Part shown: piece by piece, positions 9,526 to 18,238 of the stretch
How positions within the stretch are numbered: position 1 is the first letter of the stretch
Layout of the letters: every line of letters begins with the position of its first letter
Source: SOJA01 sp964598485
GTDB lineage: Archaea > Thermoproteota > Bathyarchaeia > Bathyarchaeales > Bathycorpusculaceae
Length of the DNA: 64,000 nt
Assembly: GCA_964598485.1 (NCBI GenBank)
Contig: CAZRCD010000006.1
Location: 43,584 to 107,583, forward strand
Reading direction: 5' to 3'
Notes under the pieces: generated by a model
Seen by the model: only the letters and a program-made list of their open reading frames with translations
What the model was told of the DNA's origin: nothing
Database searches by the model: none
Program-made: the position numbers and the translations under genes

Positions 9526-9666
9526 TCTCTCATGGCCAGACTTTTCTAAATAGGCAGCTGCTAATATTATTGCTGGTTTCCAGTCTACTTTATTTCCCTC
9601 AATCGCAAGGCTCGCCAAGACTTCTAACTCTTTTTTAGGCCCATAAACAAAAATCGTATCAATCAT
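9496..9666 (-). CDS. 56-residue half-length paralogue of the adjacent HEPN protein
   Basis: Short gene starting ATG at 9666, whose ATGA overlaps the TGA stop of the HEPN gene to its right, implying translational coupling. It encodes VDWKPAIILAAAYLEKSGHE followed by RLRRYFEKNS. This matches the N-terminal half of the HEPN protein encoded at 31626 (PDWFQAVVFSAIQLERHGYL, then YFES) and, more weakly, the N-terminus of its own neighbour. It stops just before the region that would hold the Rx4H catalytic motif. It could be a truncated copy or a functional partner that dimerises with, and restrains, the full-length HEPN protein. Confidence 0.6.
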   Translation of the reverse strand: MIDTIFVYGPKKELEVLASLAIEGNKVDWKPAIILAAAYLEKSGHERLRRYFEKNS

Positions 9667-10076
9667 GGCTTATTCCCTCCTTTCATGGCCTCTCTGAGTT
9701 TTTGAATACATTCTTTTGCATCTTCGAGTAGTTCGATAGCTCTGCTCCTTTCTTTTGTATGTTTGTAGCCAATTCCACCTCTTTCGGGATGAATCAACTT
9801 GTTTCTTTCCTCTATTGCTTTTCTTATTTTGCTGTAGGTTTTTTCATCGACTAACCTAAGTAGACGAAGGGTGAAAGCTATGCGACTGACGGACATATTT
9901 TTGACAACATCTTTGTATTTTGGTATTTTCAAAGATTTACAACGGCCTTTGATTATCGCTGCTCCATAATACTCAAAATAGCTAACAGCAGTTGCAAAAG
10001 CAGAAATCCAATCGTTGTATTTGACAGCTCTATCTATTTCTTTTTCTGGACTATACAGAACAGCGTCTATCAACAT
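9663..10076 (-). CDS. HEPN-domain protein
   Basis: 137-residue all-helical protein ending in a canonical HEPN signature, EERNKLIHPE (R91, H96). HEPN proteins are typically metal-independent RNases in toxin-antitoxin, abortive-infection and other defence modules. A homologue of the same subfamily is encoded at 31626-32093 inside the integrated element (shared pattern: start, DW..A, YFE-type helix, then ERNK..H). The usual MNT nucleotidyltransferase antitoxin is absent. Instead a 56-residue half-paralogue overlaps its stop codon. Confidence 0.8.
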   Translation of the reverse strand: MLIDAVLYSPEKEIDRAVKYNDWISAFATAVSYFEYYGAAIIKGRCKSLKIPKYKDVVKNMSVSRIAFTLRLLRLVDEKTYSKIRKAIEERNKLIHPERGGIGYKHTKERSRAIELLEDAKECIQKLREAMKGGNKP

Positions 10077-10231
10077 GTTTTATCCACCTCTCTCTTCTTC
10101 TTTCCATTTTCCTTTATAACTATAGAATATTACACCTTCCCGCTTTTCTGACACAACCTAAACCTCAAGTTTATGTTGTTACTGAAAGAGCAGTGCTGCC
10201 ACATTTGATTTTCTTTCAAAAGAACCCAACA

Positions 10232-10372
10232 TCAAGCCTTCTCACTTATTCTGATTAGTTCTTTTGGTTCAACCTTAACTTTTCTGCATTTTTTACATCT
10301 TGGGATTTTCAAAGGTTTTTCTCGAAATCTTGGTTCTAACTGATAGAGGATTCCACAATCGAAATATTGAAA
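10232..10372 (-). pseudogene. Zinc-ribbon-like tail directly after the type IIG stop codon
   Basis: Immediately after, and in frame with, the TGA stop of the restriction-methyltransferase the frame stays open for 46 codons. It reads FQYFDCGILYQLEPRFREKP, continues with a CKKC pair (PRCKKCRKVKVEPKEL), and ends at a TGA at 10232. There is no start codon. The Cys arrangement (C-x-n-CxxC) and coherent composition suggest real coding history. It is either a decayed small zinc-binding gene or a C-terminal extension cut off by a recent stop. Stop-codon readthrough is a less likely alternative. Confidence 0.45.
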
Positions 10373-13300
10373 TCAATACCTTAAATAAGGTCTCTGGTAA
10401 TCTATCGAGTTCTCGATTATTTTCCTTTCGTTCTCATCAATGGAATAAAGACTATAGACTTTCTCATTCATTTGGATGTCAAGTTCACGTATCCTTTCTG
10501 TGATCTTGCCGAGGTTTGAAACACCTGTAGCAGACCTGAGTTCCAACATAATTACACGAATCCTCTTCTTGTTCTCCTCATGATTGGTCTTGAATCTTGG
10601 GATTTGCATATTGAAAATGACATCACTAATTACTCTGCCTTTTCGCCAAGCTACTGCCATTTCTTTTTGTGTTATGAAATTGTCAAGTGCGAGATAAATG
10701 AAGTCTCGCATGTTTAGATCTTCAAAAGTTATCTTCAACACGTCGTGCCATTCATCATCAAAATAAGCCCTTACAAAGATTGAACTCTCACTTTGGGATA
10801 ACTGAATTGCACACGATTGAACATCAATATCATGATCTAACAATACGCTTTTCTTGAAAGAATAACTCAACGCATTTTCGTAGTAGTCCTTGAAACTACA
10901 AGTTGTGTCAGCAAGATTGTCTTTCAGAACCTTCAGGAAAGATTTATGGATATCATTCTGCTGAGAACGTAGCATAAGCATTTCGGAAGCTAGATTAACT
11001 AGCTCGTCATGAATAGACGCAGATTTCGCTCTTATTTTGTTCAGATCTGGGATACATATTTTGGAGATAGTTTCTGAAAAGTATTCGTATCGGTAATCTT
11101 TAGGCTTTGCAAATGTTCGATAGTAGAAGTTGGATAGCGTGGAATTCAGAACCGCTAAAATGAACTTAAGATCAACATCGCAGTCCTTTTTCGGCACTAC
11201 TATTGTAGTGTCTGTCATGCTGTAGAATTTCTGGGTCTTAGTACAATTATCATAAGCGAATCTGTTTTCTGGAGAAATATAAGGGCAAATCAGTTTTTCC
11301 TTTGCGTTGTCAAAAAGTTCTTTGTTTCGTGGAACACTTATTGCATACCATTTTCGGTCTCCTCTGTCAAATCCGTATCGTTGCAGTAATTGCTCTTTGA
11401 ATTGACTTAGGTGAGCCTCTGCATTCGGGAACTTGGTAATATCATGCTCGTCAGTGAGGTACAATAGGTACAATTCTTTGTAATCAGCGAGGTATCTATC
11501 AATATCGGAATTCTTAACGAGTTTCTGTAGAAGCTCGGTTTCAATTTTTAGTTCGTCAACTTCTTCCTTGGTGAGATGGAAAACTCCCCAGCGTTTACCA
11601 TTCTTCCGAACTTCGTTTAATCCAGTTTCCATTCCCTTTCCACAATGGCACAATCTCCCCAGAAGAACAGACTTGGATTCGATTTTCCTTTTTAGAGCTT
11701 TTTCTTGATCAGGAACTAAGACCCATGTATCAGAAGTAAGGTCGGATTGTTTTACGTTGAATGTTTTAATAGAAGCGTCCTCGTACAAACCTTCTTCTGG
11801 GTTTAGATGTTGTTCAATTAATGTCACAAGTTGTCTTTTCGGTCTCATCCATCTTCGACATTTTACCCTAGCAACTTGGATAATGTTAGATTCTCTCTCC
11901 TCATGCCTCTCTGACCCTGTACACTTCTCGAGGACTAATACTGCTGTGCGAGTGCCAAGCCCCCCAAACATGTCTATGTTTCCGAAATCAACTATCGTCT
12001 TAATTCTACAATTATCGAGCAACCAGCCTCTTAATTTGGTCGCATCTCGAGCTTCCAAGAAATATCTAGCTGTAATGAAACCTAGAAGTCCATGCTCTCT
12101 AAGAAGCTCAATTCCCCTATGATAAAAGTAATAGAGAATATCATTCTGACCTGTATGAATATCACTATAATAAGTTGCGAGAAAACCTTTCATAGCATCA
12201 TCGAGAAAATGCACACTGTAGTAAGGCGGATTCCCTATTACTACATCGAATCCTTTGTTAAGAGAAAACACGTCTATGAACTCTCTTTCCCAATTAAATG
12301 GTCGGATTTTGCTATCTATCACATCTGTATCAGCAAAGAATCTAAGCAGCTCCGCTTTGTCTACAGAAATCAGAGAATTTCCACACCTAAACTTTTCATT
12401 TAATTCAAGTAATACTTTCTCTTTACCGAATTTTGGATGAAGTGCTTGAGCCCAAAGATTCAGCTTGGCGATTTCAACTGCTTGCAGGTCAAGGTCAACA
12501 AGATAGAGATTATTTCGCAGTATGAATTTTGGGATATCAGTTATCGCCATCGAAGCTAATTCTGCACGGATAGGGGATCTGTGTCCCAGTTCCTTTCTAG
12601 CCCTGAGAACCTCCTTTAAAAGATGATTTCTGAGGGCGATCAGAGCTTTGATCAAAAATGAACCGGATCCTCCCGATGCATCAAGGACTCTCAAATCTTT
12701 TAGTTCTTCAATGTTCTTTAGTCTAGTCATTGGAAGTATGGTTTTCGAGACTATGAAATCAACAACAGGAGGTCTCGTATAAAAGATTCCCTCTCTTTGC
12801 CTATATTCTCTTTTTATCACTAATTCTAACGGAACATTCTGAGGAATTGTTTCTTGTCCTTCGTAATCTTTGTTCGTAGGTTCAAGAGAATACCCCAAGT
12901 ACAGCTCATATGTGCTTCCGAGAATGTCTCCAGTCAGCGTTGAGAAATCATAATTGTATAAATTCTCTATCAAATCCTCGAAAACGGAATCTCCAATTGC
13001 AAGAGAATCACATAAATCAGGTTTAAACAGCTCTGTATTGAAGTCAAACTCAAAGTCTAAGAAAAATTCTCTTAGCTCTTCAATGAACCGTTTTCGCCTT
13101 GATCTCGTTGTAGTCTTCCATTTTGTATACTCATTCTTCAGTTGACCTCTCGGCAAGGTCCCTCGATCTTCTGCAATCCGAATGAGGATTAACCTGTTCA
13201 AAATTTTTTGTGTTTGAGAGGATATCTGTTCTATGGTTAAAGCATGGTTTTTATGCACATCGTTAGCTAGACTCAGTCTCCATTTTTGAAGATCTTGAAG

Positions 13301-13867
13301 AAAATTTTCATCGATTTCTTTGCCCGCTTTAATTGCATAAAGTTGACCTATCTCTCCTTTAACCACAGCATCTTTGGTAAGGTATCGCAGAGTTCCCTCG
13401 AACTTGGTAGTGTACTCTTGATAAGATACTTGGAAGATAGGTAATCGTTCTTTTGCATTGTACAATCTTAGTTCCTTGAAATTCGTTAAAACAGCCCAAG
13501 TGGCTCTTTTCTTCCAGGCATAATCCATAGCCTGGTCCTTGTAGAATTTCCCTCCCCGAACTCCATCAAGACTCTCGCCAAGTTTCTTGATTTCCAAATA
13601 GATAACAGGGGTTTTGTTCAGTTTAAGTACATAATCCACTCTTCCAGAGCCAGTTACATAATACTCTGGATAAACCTCATCTAAATCACGTGTATTCCAT
13701 CCTAACTTTTCCAAAAGTGGTTCAATTAAACCCTGACCTGTAGCCCTTTCATTGTAACTTGATTCGTTGGGCTTATACCTAGTTTCGTAAGTATGAATCA
13801 ACAATCGAATTTCGTTGAGTATTTGCTGATCAAACTTTGGAGGGCTAATCCATACTATCTCAGGCAA
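10373..13867 (-). CDS. Type IIG (Eco57I-like) restriction endonuclease-methyltransferase
   Basis: A single 1164-residue polypeptide with both restriction and modification activities. The N-terminal PD-(D/E)xK nuclease is visible as VDYVL-(x)n-YLEIKK (Asp78, Glu92, Lys94). A helical linker follows, then the N6-adenine methyltransferase core: motif I LDASGGSGSF (396-402) and catalytic NPPY (546-549). The last about 450 residues, including the FYYRTFAKPKDYRYEYFSE region, are the TaqI-like target-recognition part. All key residues are intact. No separate methylase or specificity gene is adjacent, as expected for type IIG. It probably methylates host sites and cuts unmodified DNA. Confidence 0.92.
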   Translation of the reverse strand: MPEIVWISPPKFDQQILNEIRLLIHTYETRYKPNESSYNERATGQGLIEPLLEKLGWNTRDLDEVYPEYYVTGSGRVDYVLKLNKTPVIYLEIKKLGESLDGVRGGKFYKDQAMDYAWKKRATWAVLTNFKELRLYNAKERLPIFQVSYQEYTTKFEGTLRYLTKDAVVKGEIGQLYAIKAGKEIDENFLQDLQKWRLSLANDVHKNHALTIEQISSQTQKILNRLILIRIAEDRGTLPRGQLKNEYTKWKTTTRSRRKRFIEELREFFLDFEFDFNTELFKPDLCDSLAIGDSVFEDLIENLYNYDFSTLTGDILGSTYELYLGYSLEPTNKDYEGQETIPQNVPLELVIKREYRQREGIFYTRPPVVDFIVSKTILPMTRLKNIEELKDLRVLDASGGSGSFLIKALIALRNHLLKEVLRARKELGHRSPIRAELASMAITDIPKFILRNNLYLVDLDLQAVEIAKLNLWAQALHPKFGKEKVLLELNEKFRCGNSLISVDKAELLRFFADTDVIDSKIRPFNWEREFIDVFSLNKGFDVVIGNPPYYSVHFLDDAMKGFLATYYSDIHTGQNDILYYFYHRGIELLREHGLLGFITARYFLEARDATKLRGWLLDNCRIKTIVDFGNIDMFGGLGTRTAVLVLEKCTGSERHEERESNIIQVARVKCRRWMRPKRQLVTLIEQHLNPEEGLYEDASIKTFNVKQSDLTSDTWVLVPDQEKALKRKIESKSVLLGRLCHCGKGMETGLNEVRKNGKRWGVFHLTKEEVDELKIETELLQKLVKNSDIDRYLADYKELYLLYLTDEHDITKFPNAEAHLSQFKEQLLQRYGFDRGDRKWYAISVPRNKELFDNAKEKLICPYISPENRFAYDNCTKTQKFYSMTDTTIVVPKKDCDVDLKFILAVLNSTLSNFYYRTFAKPKDYRYEYFSETISKICIPDLNKIRAKSASIHDELVNLASEMLMLRSQQNDIHKSFLKVLKDNLADTTCSFKDYYENALSYSFKKSVLLDHDIDVQSCAIQLSQSESSIFVRAYFDDEWHDVLKITFEDLNMRDFIYLALDNFITQKEMAVAWRKGRVISDVIFNMQIPRFKTNHEENKKRIRVIMLELRSATGVSNLGKITERIRELDIQMNEKVYSLYSIDENERKIIENSIDYQRPYLRY

Positions 13868-13937
13868 TACACTAAACCCAGTAAATAGAAGCTAATGTCT
13901 GCTTTTAAGACTTCATGTATGCCGAAGAAAGAAGTCT

Positions 13938-14459
13938 TTGAATGGAATAATCAACAAACAGAAAGACAATGAATTCAGAAGAGGAAAAGCTAGAAAAGGT
14001 GATGAAGCAATTTTCCAATGTGGAAGAAGAATAGTTAGAGGAAAGATCACTAGAAGAGAAGAAGGTACTTTGGAAGATGTGCTCAGACAAGATAACTATA
14101 AGAAAATTGTTCCTATTGCCAATAGTCTGGAAGAAGCGATAGGCTATCTGAAAAGGTTTAAGGAGAAGTATAAGGAGGCAGTGAGTTTGCCTAAAAAAAT
14201 TGAAAGGTTTTTGTGTCCGTTAATGAAGGAACTGCACCTAGTTAAGGTTGAACGAAACTTGAAAAGCATAATGCCCTTTATCAAGAACAAAAAGACTGTA
14301 GAAGGGATATATGATTTAAGAAGCAGGATATTACATGAAGGCGCCTCCATAGGTAAAAGGAAAGCTAGAAAGGCTCTTCAAATTAGTTCGCAATTCCTCC
14401 ATGTTCTACAGATAGTTAGTCAAAACGTGAAGTTCTATAGGGACTCGGCACATGTATAA
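13938..14459 (+). CDS. HEPN-like hypothetical protein, probable N-terminal frameshift
   Basis: Divergent from the restriction-methyltransferase gene. The C-terminal part (about residues 45-173) is a coherent helical domain with YDLRSRILHEG, an Apea/HEPN-type Rx4H motif. The first about 40 residues of the open frame (TTG start) are unusually Lys/Arg-rich and look out of frame. In the next frame an ATG at 13969 encodes MNSEEEKLEKVMKQFSNVEE and then hits TAG near 14032. A one-base change in the GAAGAAGAATAG tract would join it to VRGKITRREEGTLEDVLR. So the gene is either frameshifted or the assembly has an indel here. Confidence 0.6.
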   Translation: MNGIINKQKDNEFRRGKARKGDEAIFQCGRRIVRGKITRREEGTLEDVLRQDNYKKIVPIANSLEEAIGYLKRFKEKYKEAVSLPKKIERFLCPLMKELHLVKVERNLKSIMPFIKNKKTVEGIYDLRSRILHEGASIGKRKARKALQISSQFLHVLQIVSQNVKFYRDSAHV

Positions 14460-14501
14460 ATCTGCAAATATCAAATTATATAAAATTAGGCTGAGGAATC
14501 C

Positions 14502-15896
14502 TTGAAAAGAAGAGAGATATCAATCGTCTTTTTGCTACTGCTAGTTTGGATATCAATTTCGTTATTTTTCAAGCCTAACCACCTTGTAACTGAGGAAGAG
14601 ATTCAAAAATATGGAGAAACCTATTTGCAAACTTTTAGAAATCAGGTTTCAAAGTTCAAGCCCAATGATTGGGGTTACTTCCCTAACTTTGTCAGTTTCT
14701 GGAATAAAACAATCGATCTGAAAGTAATGATTTCGGAATCGCATGGTGCTGCAATTGAGTTTGTCATCAATACAAGTGCTTCGCATTTTCACTCAGTGAG
14801 AACTGATGACAGAATTGAAGTGGCTATTTTTGGCGGTGTTTTCTATAGAGCGCATGGATTGCCCTTTCAAATAAGGCATATTCGTCTGATTTGGGCTCTG
14901 GAATCGGGAGTGAATTTCATAGTAGGCGGACAATGTATGTTTGAGGTTTTTAATAATGCAACGCTTGCTGTGGTTGGCTCTAACTGGACTCTAGACGGTG
15001 TTGGTTATTTCAATCCGATAACCATCAAAGGAAGCAACATGTATGAACCATGGGCTGCAAACAAAGCTATATGGGATGCGGAGTTCGATTTCAAATATGA
15101 TCTTGCCCATGCCTTAAATCAATCAGAAGGTGTTCGAGAATACTTTGCATATTCTGAGCTCAAAGACGCGCTCAGCAATATCGCCGATAGATTGAAGAAT
15201 GATCCGAGTTATGGATGGTCTCAGCTCGATTCTGATCTCAGTGAAGTTTCTCGAATAGCATCAGAAAAATATGGAGTGACAAAACCTGATTTTGTAGAGG
15301 AAGTATTTGAAGTAATCAAAGAAAAAATTACGTTAAGCAAGGAACTACCTTTATTCCATATAACATACGATAGCAATTACATATACACGTTTTTCTTCTC
15401 AGTCCTATTGGACTTAAGTTACGTCCTCGTGCTGTTTCTAAATCGACTCCTGAAACGCTTGAAAGAGAAATCATTGACGCCTCTTGCAAATATAATAAAG
15501 CAATTTGGTGAGTGGTTAACATTTATCTTTGTTCTTGTTTCCTTCTTCACCAATGCACCTTTTGGTTATGAATGGGCAATTCATTTACCGATTCTCGTGG
15601 TTCAGCTAATCACCTTTATTGTTTTATCAATTGCTGTGACAAAGTTGAAATATGTGTTTCGGTTCAATTGGAGAAATATGTTCCATCGCTTGGTTTTTGG
15701 AATATTCTTTCTCTTACTCGCTCTAGTCATTATGTTATTGTCATTACCTGTTTTTTATCCAATGCCTTTCTTGTTCAATTCTTACTTTATTGTAGTGGGG
15801 GAAGTCACGGCTTTGAGTGTGCTAGCAGCTACGATAGCAGTCGTAGTAATACTAGTCTCACAACTAGCCTATAATCGCCTTCTTGGACATCCCTAG
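14502..15896 (+). CDS. Hypothetical multi-pass membrane protein with extracytoplasmic domain
   Basis: 464 residues, TTG start. A hydrophobic N-terminal segment (residues 7-24, SIVFLLLLVWISISLFF) acts as a signal anchor. A long soluble region (about 25-285) with many aromatic residues and NxS/T sites follows and is presumably outside the cell. At least four C-terminal transmembrane helices lie between about residues 285 and 460, including VVVILVSQLAYNRLL. I do not recognise the family. It lies 42 bp after the HEPN-like gene in the same direction. A GC hairpin with a TTTT tail about 260 bp downstream may end the transcript. Confidence 0.7.
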   Translation: MKRREISIVFLLLLVWISISLFFKPNHLVTEEEIQKYGETYLQTFRNQVSKFKPNDWGYFPNFVSFWNKTIDLKVMISESHGAAIEFVINTSASHFHSVRTDDRIEVAIFGGVFYRAHGLPFQIRHIRLIWALESGVNFIVGGQCMFEVFNNATLAVVGSNWTLDGVGYFNPITIKGSNMYEPWAANKAIWDAEFDFKYDLAHALNQSEGVREYFAYSELKDALSNIADRLKNDPSYGWSQLDSDLSEVSRIASEKYGVTKPDFVEEVFEVIKEKITLSKELPLFHITYDSNYIYTFFFSVLLDLSYVLVLFLNRLLKRLKEKSLTPLANIIKQFGEWLTFIFVLVSFFTNAPFGYEWAIHLPILVVQLITFIVLSIAVTKLKYVFRFNWRNMFHRLVFGIFFLLLALVIMLLSLPVFYPMPFLFNSYFIVVGEVTALSVLAATIAVVVILVSQLAYNRLLGHP

Positions 15897-16159
15897 GCGG
15901 GCTTAGGGTAAACGGCCTTGCTCGCATCGGTGGGAGTTTGGCGGAAAGCCAAACGAATTTCGAGTTTGATTGGTCAAAATCATATTACCCTGTTCATTGT
16001 GTTTTTGCAGAGTGCTTAAGCTTCTCGAGGAGAGGGTATCAGTAGGAAGGCTCTTCGTAAAGTGGATTTGAACTCTGGCATGCACTCCCCAACGAAGCTG
16101 CTTGCGCCGAGCCTCTGAGACGCTATAGAAGGCTCGTTTTCAGTATCGTACATTCTCAC

Positions 16160-16179
16160 GAGCCCTCTGGGGCTCTTTT
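16160..16179 (+). terminator. GC hairpin plus TTTT
   Basis: GAGCCC-TCT-GGGGCTC followed by TTTT, downstream of the membrane-protein gene. It shares its stem sequence with the hairpin at 7258-7273. Confidence 0.45.
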
Positions 16180-16322
16180 CAATCCTCACAAACTACAAAC
16201 CCTTAAGGAGAATGTGCATAAACTGTATGTTTACCTACATAAGTAAAGCATACATAAAATAAAATTTAAATCAACCAGACACGGCGTTTTTCTGAGTCGG
16301 CGAAACAAATTTTCAGACAAGC

Positions 16323-16376
16323 ATGGTGAAATGCGGTTTTTGTGAGAAAACCGAAATGTGTCCAGAAGACAGTTAA
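16323..16376 (+). CDS. Possible 17-residue Cys-rich microprotein
   Basis: ATG at 16323 encodes MVKCGFCEKTEMCPEDS and stops. The Cys spacing (CxxC, then a third Cys after five residues) resembles half of a zinc knuckle. A TATA-like tract (around 16262-16272) lies about 55 bp upstream and a T-rich tract follows the stop, so a short transcript is conceivable. It is too short for statistics and could be chance. Confidence 0.2.
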   Translation: MVKCGFCEKTEMCPEDS

Positions 16377-16525
16377 CCATTTTTTTAGCTTATTTCAACA
16401 AAACAAGCCTTCTCCATCTAGATTTCAAACAAGCCATTTTGAATCCTTAAAGGGGCTTGGAAAAAATTTCTTTTCTTAAACAAAGGCAGAAATGTCTTGC
16501 ATGTTCACAGGACAGTCGCGCACTG

Positions 16526-17491
16526 TCATTTTTGAACTTCTTCAAACCTTTCTACAATACTTCTAAGCAACCTATTCAAATCATTCCTATATGAAATCAA
16601 TCTATTTACTTCTTCACCAAGTCTTTTACGAGCGGCCCACCAAATAGTCCTGCCTATCTTATGAAGTTCTGGAGTGCGAAATCTTTGCTCAAAAGTATCG
16701 ATAGAATGTAGATAATCCCATATATCTCTTGCAATGGGATGTTGCGAATCTTTGAAGTTTTTAATGAACGCTGACCGCACTCTTTTTGCAGATAGAATTT
16801 TATCGAAATCGTCAGGACGCTCCAGAAGAATAGCTAATCCAATAAGCTTGTCCCATAACGCTCGAATTCTCACAATTGCATCATTTATGTAAATATACCT
16901 TTTGAATCTCATATTAACATTCTCACCCACATTTCTCGCGAGTTGGGTGAAATCGTAGTCCAACGCAAACCAAATACCCTTTATATCTACCAATATTCCA
17001 ACCAGTTTATGTTCAAATTTCTCGTTAACATGAATTAACTCACGAAGTCTCTCTATGTCGAATTCTTCCAAGGCCATTGGAAAACGTTCACTATCAGCAA
17101 AATCATTGCAAAGCTTGTTGATTTCAGCTGGGGACAGTTCGGGCATTTCCTCTATTTTCTTTTCGGTAGTTACTTTTAAATGGGCATCTCGCATTAATTC
17201 CTGAAATTCTTCATCTCTAACGTCGCATCTGGTCACTTCATTTTTTGAAACTATCGAGCAATATCCTTCCAACAAAGCAGGTATTTCATAATTATCAGGT
17301 AACTTCCTTCTAATCAATTTTGTAGTTTCTTGATCCAAATTCTCGATTTCAAAAACTATAGCTTGATACTCGCGAGTAAGTTTGAATTCGACATTCTTTT
17401 TCTTCATTTCATCTGCTAAATCTTTTATTCCAGCAAATCCTAAACCAGAATTTATCCATGCCGTTTGAGGGAAGATTATATACGATTTCAT
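16526..17491 (-). CDS. Hypothetical protein with HEPN-like RTPELH motif
   Basis: 321-residue soluble protein with no recognised family name. The N-terminal about 110 residues are mixed alpha/beta (reads like a small ligand or nucleic-acid binding domain). The C-terminal two thirds are helical with FRTPELHKIGR, an Rx4H arrangement similar to CTHE_2314-type HEPN domains. It is preceded by WDKLIGLAILL, as expected for the first HEPN helix. It is transcribed leftward behind a small helix-turn-helix gene (about 100 bp upstream), a plausible regulator pair. The HEPN assignment is an inference from motif and helix pattern. Confidence 0.65.
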   Translation of the reverse strand: MKSYIIFPQTAWINSGLGFAGIKDLADEMKKKNVEFKLTREYQAIVFEIENLDQETTKLIRRKLPDNYEIPALLEGYCSIVSKNEVTRCDVRDEEFQELMRDAHLKVTTEKKIEEMPELSPAEINKLCNDFADSERFPMALEEFDIERLRELIHVNEKFEHKLVGILVDIKGIWFALDYDFTQLARNVGENVNMRFKRYIYINDAIVRIRALWDKLIGLAILLERPDDFDKILSAKRVRSAFIKNFKDSQHPIARDIWDYLHSIDTFEQRFRTPELHKIGRTIWWAARKRLGEEVNRLISYRNDLNRLLRSIVERFEEVQK

Positions 17492-17590
17492 TGATGCTCA
17501 CTACACATATAATTATCTGCCTTAATTTCCATAAAATATGGAAATTATTTTTTCTGTGGAAATCATTCCAGTGCCGTATATTCTGGTATC

Positions 17591-17806
17591 TCACTCCAAC
17601 GGTCCCGGCAGGCGCGACTGCCACCGTTCAACTGCTCTAACGAATTGTCTTGCTCGGTAATATCTCCATCGCAAACGACTTTTTCGATTGCTCAAAGTTG
17701 ACAATGGAATACCCAAGGATCCAGCCGCATCCTTCAGGGTTCCATGCCTAGCCCATGCTTCTAACATTTCCAGTTCTACCTTGGAAATCTCTAATAAACG
17801 ACTCAT
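17591..17806 (-). CDS. Small helix-turn-helix DNA-binding protein
   Basis: 71 residues. ELEMLEAWARHGTLKDAAGS followed by LGIPLSTLSNRKSRLRWRYY is a classical helix-turn-helix of the sigma-70 region 4 / LuxR type, with a basic C-terminal tail. The promoter TATA-like box lies near 17843-17850 on the minus strand, about 40 bp upstream of the ATG. It is likely to regulate itself or the HEPN-like gene downstream. Confidence 0.75.
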   Translation of the reverse strand: MSRLLEISKVELEMLEAWARHGTLKDAAGSLGIPLSTLSNRKSRLRWRYYRARQFVRAVERWQSRLPGPLE

Positions 17807-18004
17807 GCTCTCACTCTCGCATATGAATATAGCACTTTCCCTTTATAACGGTTAAGCAATAAAAATCTATGCTTAAAAGTGAAAGTGGGATGTTTGTTCC
17901 TACTTAGTCAGGGTTGTTTAGTGCCATTTGTTAATGATGAAGTCGAATGGGAACAATATTTTTTGCTCGAAAGGTCCCTGAAGATTGAGAAAGGTGTTTA
18001 ATTT

Positions 18005-18020
18005 TGTTCCACGTGGAACA
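18005..18020. promoter_or_regulatory. parS-like perfect 16-bp palindrome
   Basis: TGTTCCACGTGGAACA reads the same on both strands and fits the published parS consensus TGTTNCACGTGNAACA bound by ParB/Spo0J. No parA or parB gene is in the window. It could be a bona fide chromosome or plasmid centromere-like site, or an unrelated operator. Confidence 0.5.
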
Positions 18021-18238
18021 TCCTTATGGGCGCTCACCAAACCTACATTGAAAGGCACAGCTCTATTTTCCTCGCGAGTATTTGATCAAAAATGCTTAGG
18101 TGTATATGTGTAGAACACATAGCCGAAAACACTTATTTGAATGGGAAGTCATGCTATACAAGATGAAAATTTGATGGAAACCCGCGACTTGATGTACAAG
18201 TTCACGGAAGCAAAACTCGATGAATAAACCCAAAAAAA

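Larger units (their letters stand above)
15897..16525. other. 629-bp gene-free region with hairpins and one promoter
   Basis: No convincing gene. It contains a perfect 7-bp stem at 15936-15954 (GTTTGGC-GGAAA-GCCAAAC), the terminator-like hairpin at 16160-16179, an imperfect inverted repeat at 16225-16253 (GTATGTTTAC / GTAAAGCATAC) and an AT-rich promoter-like stretch at 16254-16275. A 17-codon Cys-containing ORF is listed separately. A T-tract at 16380-16388 follows that ORF. Confidence 0.5.

Noticed and set aside
16050..16128. Minus-strand tRNA-like segment with GTTCAAATCC loop and GGCTC/GAGCC ends
   Set aside because: The T-stem does not pair (CAGAG against CCACT), there is no D-arm or anticodon arm, and the length is wrong. 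At most a decayed tRNA; likely chance.
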